From contig CAWATZ010000006.1 in NCBI GenBank assembly GCA_963784995.1, positions 868,001 through 932,000 on the forward strand: a DNA stretch of 64,000 nucleotides, given 5' to 3'. The notes under the pieces are model-generated. The model did no database searches and was not told where the DNA came from. It was given only the letters and a program-made list of their open reading frames with translations. Position numbers and translations under genes: made by a program. Position 1 is the first letter of the stretch, and every line of letters starts with the position of its first letter. The stretch comes from CAWATZ01 sp963784995. Lineage in GTDB: Bacteria > Planctomycetota > Planctomycetia > Gemmatales > Gemmataceae. This document shows, one piece after another, positions 17,871-27,436 of this stretch.

Positions 17871-18989
17871 TCATTCGGTGGCGAGGGCTTTGCGCTCTTT
17901 GTAGCGCTGGAGCCGGCCCCGCGCCAGATCGCCGAACAGGTTGGCGTACTCGCGCGATTCCAGGGCCTTCTCTTGCCATTTGACGGCGTTGTCGAATTCG
18001 TCATTGGCCGCGCAGGCCGCCGCCAGCGTGCCGAGAAAGGACGGTTCCTTGCCACCGTCCAGGTTGCAGGCTTTCCGTGCGTATTCCAGTGCCAGGCGAC
18101 CATTGCGAACCTCGGGGTCGCGGCAGGTGGCGAGGATCCAGGCAGCGCCGTTGTAGCCGTCGCAATTCTGCGCGTCCAGGCGGATCGACTCGCGATAGTC
18201 CGCCAGCGCCTTTCGGAAATCCTTTTTGGCGCTGTAGCTGTGGGCACGCGCGCGGTAAGCAGAGGCGTCCTTCGGCTGCAGTCGAATGGCGGTGCTAAAG
18301 TCCTCAATGGCCGAATCGTAGGAGCCCAGACGATCCTGGGCGACGCCCCGGTTGAAATAGGCCACGTAGCTTGGCTCGAGGCGGATGGCGGCAGTGAAAT
18401 CGCGCACCGCCTTGTCGTGGTCGCCCCGACGCACCCGGGCGATGCCCCGGTTCAGGTAGGCTGGAGTGAAATCGGGATGGTGCTGGAGGGCCGCGGTGTA
18501 ATCTTCAATGGCCAGGTCGTGGCGTCCAAGCTTGCCGTGGTACAAGGCCCGATTGTAGTAAGCGACGTTCGATCGGGGCCGGAGGCGCAGGGCCTCGGTG
18601 ACGTCCCCGATGGCGTGGTCGAGGTCGCCCTTGGCCTCCCAGACGCAGGCACGCTTGAGGTAGGCGGCATAGTCTTTGGGGTTGTCCAGGATCCGGTCGC
18701 TGAAATACTCCATCGCGTTCGCCATCAGCACGGCTTGCTCTCGTTCCAGCCAGCTTTCCTTGTCGTTCAGCCGAACCGCGATCCAGCCCTCGGACTCCTT
18801 GACGACCTCGTAAACAGGGTCGGTGAGTCCACTCGTCTCTTCCAGCTTGCCCTTGGGTGCGTTGGCCACCTGGATGTTGTCGTGCTTCAAGAGGATCGTT
18901 TTCCCAACCCAGGAGACCGTCTCCGCTGCAGCGACTCTGGAACTGAAAACCACCACCAGGAACATAAATGAGGCACCGAACCTGCGCAT
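17871..18989 (-). CDS. Secreted TPR-repeat protein
   Basis: This 372-residue protein has a signal peptide (FMFLVVVFSSRVAAAE). An SH3-like or small beta domain follows (VGKTILLKHDNIQVANAPKG ... GWIAVRLNDKESWLE), then six or seven TPR units such as AIGDVTEALRLRPRSNVAYY and AIEDYTAALQHHPDFTPAYL. The last part (ATCRDPEVRNGRLALEYARKAC) is a Sel1/TPR-like unit common in planctomycete TPR proteins. A periplasmic scaffold role is likely; the partner is unknown. Confidence 0.85.
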   Translation of the reverse strand: MRRFGASFMFLVVVFSSRVAAAETVSWVGKTILLKHDNIQVANAPKGKLEETSGLTDPVYEVVKESEGWIAVRLNDKESWLEREQAVLMANAMEYFSDRILDNPKDYAAYLKRACVWEAKGDLDHAIGDVTEALRLRPRSNVAYYNRALYHGKLGRHDLAIEDYTAALQHHPDFTPAYLNRGIARVRRGDHDKAVRDFTAAIRLEPSYVAYFNRGVAQDRLGSYDSAIEDFSTAIRLQPKDASAYRARAHSYSAKKDFRKALADYRESIRLDAQNCDGYNGAAWILATCRDPEVRNGRLALEYARKACNLDGGKEPSFLGTLAAACAANDEFDNAVKWQEKALESREYANLFGDLARGRLQRYKERKALATE

Positions 18990-19472
18990 TGCTGTTCTTC
19001 TCTCCTTGTAACCTCGACCGCAGTCACGCTTCGCTTCAGGCGATCCGGCGATGGATCCTTAACCGGGTCTCTCGTAACCCTCAAGACCAGTTGGACATTG
19101 CACGATGAGTGAGGGGAAGGCAATTTCTGTGCCGGTTTCTGCTCGTTCAATGAATGCCACCACGTTAGTCCTTGATACTCCAGAAGTTAGACGAATCATC
19201 TGGAGCAAGTGCTGCTCCGAGTGGCTGGCCGCCGTGAGGAGGAAATGGCCAGGCCCCCCACCGTCTGGGGATATCCTGGCCGAATTTTTCCCCACACTGG
19301 GAACAAGCCACGGTGCAAGCCCCGGCACCTGCCAGCGGAGAGTGGAGGTGCGGAGCGAATTTCGACGTTGCTGCCGGCAGACCGCTTGGCATATGGACAG
19401 CCGGGTCAGCTCCGAGAGCTTGCTCGCCTGTGCAATGGGGGGTCAAGGCAGCTCCTGGAGGGAGGGAAAACC
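18990..19472. other. Intergenic region without a convincing gene
   Basis: Short frames on both strands lack family features. Only a strong ribosome site (GGAGGGAGGG, 19457-19466) before the next gene is clear. Confidence 0.5.
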
Positions 19473-20357
19473 ATGCGAATCGCGATAGGTGGGGTCCTGT
19501 TCGCCCTGGTGACAATCAGCCTGGCCGGTGCCAACCCGGCCAACGACGAGGGGGAGCAGCCAAAGAAGCAGCCCGAGATGCTGCCCGAGCCCAGGAAAAC
19601 CTCCGAGAGCAAGGGCGAAGGAAAGGCCTCGACCGCCGAGGGGCCGACGTTTCGCATCGTGCTGGGACCACGGCAGGGATCGACGCTGCTGAACCATTTC
19701 GGAGTGTCGCTGATCCACGGGGGCACGATCGAGGTCCAGCAGCCCCGGCCGGACATCGTGATCATCATTCTGACGGGGGCAACCGCGGTGGCCGGCATTC
19801 CGTGTGGCGAATCGCTGGCCAGCATCGTCTTCGACGTGGTCCAGGAGTTCCAGATTCAATCCACCGACCCCAAGGTCATTGGGCGGGAGGCGCAGCTGCT
19901 GGTGGAAGGCCAGCTGGTTGGCATGCTGCGCAGAAGCCGTCCCGGCAAGGGCGTGCCGACCACGGCCCCGCCGGCCCACGCCGTGGTGGAAGCGGCAGGC
20001 CACATCCTCGTCGAGTTCGGTTTCGGCGAGCGCACGCTGGAGGGGCAGGACAAGGTCTACGTCAACGATCACTTCGGTCCCGTGCCGACGGTGGTGCCCT
20101 GCTGCGTGCCGCTGCTGCTGCACGAGAAGTTTGGCATTCTCTGCGATCATCCGCCGTTCAAGCTGATGCGCAACTGTGTCTACGCCTCCTTTGGCCCCAG
20201 CCCGTCACGCTGGCCGGAGTGGGTCCGGCTGCTCGATCCGGCACCCGAGGTGGCCCAGGGCGACCTCGGTTTTCGGGTCATCCTCCGCGTGGAGCCGTTG
20301 CCTTTCCCCAGGCACCCGGTCTCCAACCCCATCGAGACGTTGCCTCACCGTCCCTGA
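19473..20357 (+). CDS. Secreted protein of unknown function
   Basis: The 294-residue product starts with a signal peptide (RIAIGGVLFALVTISLAGANP), then a Lys/Glu/Pro-rich spacer. The mature part is a single domain with strands such as PDIVIIILTGATAVAGIPCG and PTVVPCCVPLLLHEKFGILC. Six Cys residues, including a CC pair, could form disulfides outside the cytoplasm. The ATG at 19473 is set by the ribosome site GGAGGGAGGG. I do not recognise the family. The start of the downstream gap carries a half copy of the palindrome found at 7737. Confidence 0.75.
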   Translation: MRIAIGGVLFALVTISLAGANPANDEGEQPKKQPEMLPEPRKTSESKGEGKASTAEGPTFRIVLGPRQGSTLLNHFGVSLIHGGTIEVQQPRPDIVIIILTGATAVAGIPCGESLASIVFDVVQEFQIQSTDPKVIGREAQLLVEGQLVGMLRRSRPGKGVPTTAPPAHAVVEAAGHILVEFGFGERTLEGQDKVYVNDHFGPVPTVVPCCVPLLLHEKFGILCDHPPFKLMRNCVYASFGPSPSRWPEWVRLLDPAPEVAQGDLGFRVILRVEPLPFPRHPVSNPIETLPHRP

Positions 20358-20420
20358 GGCGGTTTGCGGGAAATGGTTGGTCCGCCCCCCTGTCCCGTGG
20401 GTGCGCTGCGCAGCACTTGC
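20355..20420 (+). repeat. Truncated left half of the 7737 palindromic element
   Basis: The stretch with TGTCCCGTGGGTGCGCTGCG and the 30 or so bases before it match 7700-7755 with few changes, but the right arm is missing. It begins at the stop codon of the preceding gene. Confidence 0.7.
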
Positions 20421-20507
20421 CTCAGGGCGGTCTTGCCTGGGGAGACGGTGCCGTCTAAGATGGCGGCAAGCAAGTGATTGGGTTGTTTGCACAAGGGAAA
20501 ACCGACC

Positions 20508-20771
20508 ATGTCGATTGATAAAAGTTTGCGCCGGAAGAACCAGCTGGCCCGGTCGCGCAACGTGCTGACCCGGGGCGAGCGCATCAAGGTCTTGCAGGAC
20601 GAGGAGCGCTGGCCGGAGGGCCGCAGCCCGTACGGTCTGCCCAAGGTTCGCGTCCTCAAGATCGCCAAGAAGGCCAAGGCCAAGGCCAAGGAAGAGACCG
20701 CCGAGGCCGCCGCGGGGGCTGCCCCGGCCGCGGAGGAAAAGCCGGCTGAGAAGGCCTCGGCCAAGAAGTAA
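20508..20771 (+). CDS. PVC-superphylum small basic signature protein
   Basis: This 87-residue protein begins MSIDKSLRRKNQLARSRNVL and continues with TRGERIKVLQDEERWPEGRS-PYGLPKVRVLKI, the hallmark of the small basic protein conserved across Planctomycetes, Verrucomicrobia and Chlamydiae (TIGR04137-type). A housekeeping, nucleic-acid- or ribosome-related role has been suggested for the family; the sequence itself shows only high basic charge. The Ala/Lys/Glu-rich tail (about residues 55-87) is longer than the minimal family core. The ATG at 20508 matches the family start; a frame opening at 20478 adds ten residues without a ribosome site. Confidence 0.88.
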   Translation: MSIDKSLRRKNQLARSRNVLTRGERIKVLQDEERWPEGRSPYGLPKVRVLKIAKKAKAKAKEETAEAAAGAAPAAEEKPAEKASAKK

Positions 20772-20907
20772 CGCCCCAGCCTGACGCCGTGAAGCCGAAT
20801 CTCTCATGGTGCGGAGCAGAGGAGGGGAGATCGGGAGAGCGGGAGCGAATTCTCCCCCGTCTCCCGGTCTCCCCTTCTCCCTTCTCACCGTTTGGAGGGC
20901 GAGCGTC

Positions 20908-22371
20908 ATGGATCGACTCCTTGTCGTGGACGACGACCCGCTGGTGCGGGCCATGCTCGTCGAGTGTTTTCGTCAGCCGCCGTACTCGGTGCGCGCCGTC
21001 AAGACGGCCCACGAAGGGCTCGACGCCTTCCAGGAGCAGCGGCCCGACGCGGTCCTGCTCGACGTCAACCTGCCCGACATGTCCGGCCTGGACCTGTTCC
21101 AGAAACTCAAGCCGCTGGACGGCACGGTGCCGGTGATCTTCATCACGGCCAGCGACGCCGGCGAACTGGCCATCGAGGCCATCAAGCTCGGCAGTTTCGA
21201 TTACCTGGTCAAGCCGCTCAACCTCAAGCAAGTCACCGACCTGGTCAAGCGGGCCCTGCACCTGCGCCACCTGATGAGCGTCCCCGTGGCGGTCGAGGAA
21301 AGCGCTCCCCCGAGCAATTCCCTGCCTCCTCCATCCGAGGCGCGCCGCGACCTGTTCATCGGCAAGTGCCCGGCCATGCGTGAGGTGTACAAGGCCATTG
21401 GCCGGGTCGCCCCCCACGACGTCAGCGTCCTGATCCGGGGCGAGAGCGGCACCGGCAAGGAACTGGTCGCCCGCGCCATCTACCAGCACAGCCGGCGCTC
21501 CACGCATGCCTTCATGGCCATCAACTGTGCCGCCATTCCCGAATCGCTGCTGGAAAGCGAGCTGTTCGGCCACGAAAAGGGAGCGTTCACCGGGGCGGAG
21601 CGGCAGCGGATCGGCAAGTTCGAGCAAATCTCGGGCGGCACCCTGTTCCTGGACGAGATCGGCGACATGCCGATGCCGCTGCAATCGAAGATCCTGCGGG
21701 TGCTCCAGGAACATCAGTTTCAGCGGGTCGGCGGCGCGGAGACGATCACGACGGACGTGCGCATCATCGCGGCCACGCATCGCAACCTGGAAGAGCTGAT
21801 CGGCCTGGGCCGTTTCCGTGGCGATCTCTACTATCGGCTCAACGGCTTCTCGATCGAGTTGCCCCCACTGCGGTCCCGGGGTGAGGACTTACCCTTGCTG
21901 GTGGCCCACCTGCTGCGTCACTACAGCCGGGAGCTGGGCACAACGGTGAATCAGGTGGCCCCCGAGGTGATGGCGTTGTTTCGCGCGTACTCCTGGCCGG
22001 GCAACGTCCGGGAACTGCAAAGTGTCTTGCAGCAGGCCATGCTGCAAGCTGTCGGGCCGATCATCCTGCTGGAGGACTTGCCGCGGACCATGCGGGTTGG
22101 GGAGACGGCGGATGCCGGAGAGGAAGGGGGCGACCGGCTCGACCTGGAGCGGTTCATCGAGCAGGCGCTGGGCCAGACACAACCCGATCTTTACGCCCGG
22201 TCGCTGGAGCGGATGGAGCGCGATCCGATCACGCGGGTGCTGAAACAGACCGGCGGCCATCAAACCCGGGCGTCCGAGCTGCTGGGCATCACCCGCGGCA
22301 GCCTGCGGCACAAGATCCGCACCCTGGGCCTGAAGGTGACGGAGCTGGCGGAGGAGGGCGAGGGGGAGTGA
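20908..22371 (+). CDS. NtrC-family sigma-54-dependent response regulator
   Basis: This 487-residue regulator has three domains. The receiver (1-115) has D8-D10, the phospho-acceptor D52, T80 and K102. The AAA+ domain has Walker A GESGTGKE (178-185), the sigma-54 contact loop GAFTGA (225-230), Walker B GGTLFLDEIG (243-252) and an R-finger region near WPGNVREL. The C-terminus is a Fis-type helix-turn-helix (QTRASELLGITRGSLRHKIR). All residues for phosphorylation, ATP hydrolysis and sigma-54 contact are present. ATG 20908 follows GGAGGG. No kinase gene adjoins it. Four sigma-54 promoters in this window are candidate targets. Confidence 0.93.
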   Translation: MDRLLVVDDDPLVRAMLVECFRQPPYSVRAVKTAHEGLDAFQEQRPDAVLLDVNLPDMSGLDLFQKLKPLDGTVPVIFITASDAGELAIEAIKLGSFDYLVKPLNLKQVTDLVKRALHLRHLMSVPVAVEESAPPSNSLPPPSEARRDLFIGKCPAMREVYKAIGRVAPHDVSVLIRGESGTGKELVARAIYQHSRRSTHAFMAINCAAIPESLLESELFGHEKGAFTGAERQRIGKFEQISGGTLFLDEIGDMPMPLQSKILRVLQEHQFQRVGGAETITTDVRIIAATHRNLEELIGLGRFRGDLYYRLNGFSIELPPLRSRGEDLPLLVAHLLRHYSRELGTTVNQVAPEVMALFRAYSWPGNVRELQSVLQQAMLQAVGPIILLEDLPRTMRVGETADAGEEGGDRLDLERFIEQALGQTQPDLYARSLERMERDPITRVLKQTGGHQTRASELLGITRGSLRHKIRTLGLKVTELAEEGEGE

Positions 22372-22377
22372 GCGAGG

Positions 22378-22450
22378 GCGAGCCGGGAGCGTCAGCTCCC
22401 GGATTCTTCCGATTCGTCGGAGAATCCGGGAGCTGACGCTCCCGGCTCGC
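22378..22450. repeat. Palindrome after the sigma-54 activator gene
   Basis: A 73-bp hairpin: GCGAGCCGGGAGCGTCAGCT through GGATTCT, a 13-nt loop, then the complement. Inner and outer arms can also pair locally (GGGAGC...GCTCCC). It lies between convergent genes and may act as a terminator for both. Confidence 0.85.
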
Positions 22451-22459
22451 CTCGAAGAA

Positions 22460-22912
22460 TCAATTCAACCGCACCACCGGCGGATGCGCCCCCAGGTCGC
22501 CGAGGATGGCGGCGGCCCGGTTCGCGTCCTGGACCGAATCGAACGAGGCGTAGCCGACGAACTTGTCGTTCAGCACCGACATGTTCAGACCCTGCAAGCT
22601 CAGGCCGGCCATGGCCCAGCCCTGGGTGACCTTGTGAGCGAGCCCGGCCTCGTTGTCCCCCTCGACGCGCAGCACCACGGGATCGTTGACCTCGTGCAGG
22701 CCGGCCGACCTGGCGGCCCGCTGCTGCAGCGGCCCGGTGATGGGAGCGATGTACAGCACGCCGGTGCCCGGCTTATCGACGTTGCGGCGCGTGTAGATAA
22801 ACTCCAGATTGGCGCCGGACTGGGCCAGCATGGCCAGCTTGGCAGCCACCCCGCCGGCCTGATCCAGCACTTCCCCCGCCCAGACGTGAATGCGATCCAG
22901 TTTGAAGCCCAT
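22460..22912 (-). CDS. ACT-domain protein
   Basis: This 150-residue protein has two ACT-like halves: KLDRIHVWAGEVLDQAGGVA...NLEFIYTRR and PVVLRVEGDNEAGLAHKVTQ...GLSLQGLNMSV. ACT domains bind amino acids or other small ligands and usually control an enzyme; here they stand alone. The ATG at 22912 begins the first ACT strand, and the region before it lacks domain features. The ligand and target are unknown. Confidence 0.82.
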   Translation of the reverse strand: MGFKLDRIHVWAGEVLDQAGGVAAKLAMLAQSGANLEFIYTRRNVDKPGTGVLYIAPITGPLQQRAARSAGLHEVNDPVVLRVEGDNEAGLAHKVTQGWAMAGLSLQGLNMSVLNDKFVGYASFDSVQDANRAAAILGDLGAHPPVVRLN

Positions 22913-23116
22913 GATCGTGGCCCTCGTCAGCGAAATGAAACAGCAACGACAACGATTATAGTCCTCCTTCCCGGGCAAGGCGAAAAGATTTGCCGGAATC
23001 GTGCTTTCCCGGCCAGATTCCCTTTGCCGAAACCGGCTCGGTCCGCCACAATGGTAATGTTTGCCCCTGGGGAAGCACGTTTACCAAGTTGGTTTGTCTA
23101 CGCGGAGGTTGCCGCT

Positions 23117-25033
23117 ATGAAACGGTGGCTGCTGGCGCTGGTCGGGTTGCTGTGCCTGAGTCCCGGTCTGGCCCTTGCCGATTACCTGGTCCTGGTCGTC
23201 AACCTTGGAAAAGCCCGACTGCCGCCGCCTGCGGGCGCCGGAGGCGCGGGCATGATGGGCGCTGCCGGGATGGGCGGCGGCGGTAACCAGGGCGGTCCCC
23301 GGGGCGGGATGCGCGGCGGGCCCATGGGGCCTCCCGGGATGGGACAGCGCGGCGGCTTTGGCGCCCAGGGAGGCATGGGCATGCAGGGAGGACTGCCCGG
23401 CGGAGCGGCACCGGCCCCGGACGACATCCACCTGGTGCCCGTTTGCATCGAAGTGGACCAATTGGGGAGCAGTCAGATCCACAGCGCTGCCGACCTCAAG
23501 CTCTTTGAGGAGGCCAAGAAGTTGCCCACGGTCAAGCACAACTGGGGCAGCACGTTATTGATTCATGACTCCGGTCCGGTGGTTCTTGTCCAGTTCTACC
23601 GCGACAAGGACGGCAAGGCTTTCCCCAGGGCGGCCAAACGCTTCACTGATGAGGCCCTCCGGATTACCCGCTCCTCGCCTACGCTCCAGAACAAGCTGGA
23701 CATCGCGGAGGGTGCTCTGAGCCTGGGCATCAACAAAAGGTTCAAGGGCGACATGGACACGCTGGCCCGGAATGAGAAGACCGACCCGATCGTGGCCGCC
23801 TACCTCAAGATCAAGGAAGAGCTGGACAAACCCGTGGACAAGATGCCGGCCGACCCCTGGTATCGCAAGCTGCTGAAGAGGGGCTACGAGGAACTGCACC
23901 TGCCAAAGTCGCACTATGTCCTGCTCCACAAGGGCTTCTCACCGAAGTCTCCCGACATGGAAAAGGCCAAGGCGAAGCTGCAGCACCTGGAAGATCATCT
24001 GCGCGACTACTATTACTGGTGGGCCATGCGTGGTCTGGTCTTGCCCGTGCCCCGAGAGAAGCTGGTGGCCATCGTGACGGCCGACGCGGATGAGTTCAAG
24101 TACGTCCACAAGGGCCTGTCCGGCGGCCCGGTTGTCTTCGACGGCTTCCACTGCCCTGGCCCCAACGTCATCGTGATGGCTCAAAATCCGCTGGAGCCGA
24201 ACTACACCTCTCTGGAAACGATCGGCAGGCAATACTGGACGCCGGTGGGGAAGCAGCCGGCCCAGCTCCTCACGTCGACCCACCTGATGGGGGGGACTGA
24301 TGAACAGAAGCAACGGGAGGGCCTGGAGGCCAGCATGATAGCCCTCACGCTGAAGGCGATGGAGGAGTCCTCCGAATACGGCAGCATCAGCCACAACGCC
24401 AGCCGGCAGCTGCTCTACGCCTCGGGCCTGCTGCCGCCCCACGTCGTCGTGCCGGAATGGCTGCTGTTTGGCATGAGCAGCATCTTCGAGACCACGCCCG
24501 GCATTCCCTGGAAGAACATGGGTGCTGCCAACCCCATCTACCTGACCCGCTTCCGCGACTTGCAGAACCCGAGCATCGGCAAGACCCTGGAACTGAACGG
24601 TGCCCTGGCCCTCCGCCAGGTGGTGACCGACACGTATTTCCGGACAGCCCTGAGGCACCCCCCGGACAGTGACGAGGTCAAGAAAGCGCGGGCCACGGCC
24701 TGGGCGCTCTGCTATCACCTGGCGCGCAAGGAGCCGGCCAAGCTGCAGGCCTATTTCAAGGAACTGGGCCGGATGCCGCGGGACCTGGAACTGGACAGCG
24801 ACGTGTTGTTCGGCTGCTTTGCCCGGGCGTTCGATGCCTGGGACAGCAACCGTTCGCTCGTGAATCCGGTGGTCCTGGAAAAGCAGGCCCGCAGCTGGTT
24901 TGGGGACATGACCGCCGTGCCCCTGGACTCCAAGGACCTGGTCCAGGGCGTGCAGCACATGATCGCGGAGGTGAAGAAAGCACTGCAGAAGGCTGCCGCC
25001 ACGGGCGGCGGCCCAATGCCGCCGATGCCGTGA
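23117..25033 (+). CDS. Secreted DUF1570-like protein with a degenerate protease motif
   Basis: This 638-residue protein has a signal peptide (WLLALVGLLCLSPGLALADY), a Gly/Met-rich low-complexity segment (about residues 42-98), then a large globular domain. The region HNASRQLLYASGLLPPHVVV-PEWLLFGMSSIFETTPG matches the position of HE..H and WL.EG....FE in DUF1570 gluzincin-like proteins. In place of HE..H it has HNASR, and the downstream Glu of the EG pair is Phe, so a metalloprotease activity is unlikely. The ATG at 23117 follows GCGGAGGTT. A role as a secreted binding protein is a guess. Confidence 0.7.
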   Translation: MKRWLLALVGLLCLSPGLALADYLVLVVNLGKARLPPPAGAGGAGMMGAAGMGGGGNQGGPRGGMRGGPMGPPGMGQRGGFGAQGGMGMQGGLPGGAAPAPDDIHLVPVCIEVDQLGSSQIHSAADLKLFEEAKKLPTVKHNWGSTLLIHDSGPVVLVQFYRDKDGKAFPRAAKRFTDEALRITRSSPTLQNKLDIAEGALSLGINKRFKGDMDTLARNEKTDPIVAAYLKIKEELDKPVDKMPADPWYRKLLKRGYEELHLPKSHYVLLHKGFSPKSPDMEKAKAKLQHLEDHLRDYYYWWAMRGLVLPVPREKLVAIVTADADEFKYVHKGLSGGPVVFDGFHCPGPNVIVMAQNPLEPNYTSLETIGRQYWTPVGKQPAQLLTSTHLMGGTDEQKQREGLEASMIALTLKAMEESSEYGSISHNASRQLLYASGLLPPHVVVPEWLLFGMSSIFETTPGIPWKNMGAANPIYLTRFRDLQNPSIGKTLELNGALALRQVVTDTYFRTALRHPPDSDEVKKARATAWALCYHLARKEPAKLQAYFKELGRMPRDLELDSDVLFGCFARAFDAWDSNRSLVNPVVLEKQARSWFGDMTAVPLDSKDLVQGVQHMIAEVKKALQKAAATGGGPMPPMP

Positions 25034-25059
25034 GGAAGTTGTGCTGGTGGCCGGCAATT

Positions 25060-25093
25060 GGGGCAGTCCGCCGGTTGGTCGGACTGCCCCTTG
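25060..25093 (+). terminator. Hairpin terminator after the DUF1570-like gene
   Basis: GGGGCAGTCC (25060-25069) pairs with GGACTGCCCC (25081-25090) around an 11-nt loop. The T-run after it is weak. It lies 27 bases beyond the stop codon. Confidence 0.6.
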
Positions 25094-25163
25094 CTTGCGC
25101 CGGAAGGGCTCTCTACTGCACGACCTGAGACACGGAAGGCTCTCGGACCCGCCAGGTCGATTA

Positions 25164-25260
25164 TCAAGAGATCGGAACACTAATCAACGCTGATCCCCAC
25201 TAATCGGAATGCGCCTCTCTTGCCTTCGATTAGCGAAGATTAGCGCGGATTAGTGTTCCT
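25164..25260. repeat. ACTAATC-type imperfect inverted repeat
   Basis: GGAACACTAATCAACGCTGATC near 25164-25188 is imperfectly complementary to GATTAGCGCGGATTAGTGTTCC at 25238-25259, with further GATTAGCG units between. It has no coding sense and lies upstream of lepA. Confidence 0.7.
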
Positions 25261-25436
25261 GCGCTGCCGGCCCCGCGGGGGGACTTGGTCTTTCTGTGTC
25301 GCCATCATCGCCACGGGCAGCAGATAACCGGTCTGCACGGATTCTTCACGCTTCCCTGCTCTATCCACGCTCTCCCAAAGCTGCTATGCTGCCGTGGTAT
25401 TGAATGGAACCCTCGGAGGGAGCAAGTACGTCAGCC

Positions 25437-27236
<1,800 letters not shown>

Positions 27237-27436
27237 GGCCCGGGTTGCGGGGTCGGGCCGTGCTGGTGCAGTATCCGCCGGATGTTGGGGCAGGATTCGC
27301 TAAACAACGGTGCGCAACCGTAGAATAAATGGCAGAGGAGCAACGAATCACCGGATAGGCCCCGGTCGGGGGTCAGAGACGGCGGAAACCAGGAACCCTG
27401 CGAGCTTTGAGCAAGCTCGCTGTTACGGAGTTTGGA

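Noticed and set aside
19105..19488. 127-codon plus-strand frame before the secreted protein gene
   Set aside because: No ribosome site, no family pattern, and it overlaps the well-supported start of the next gene.
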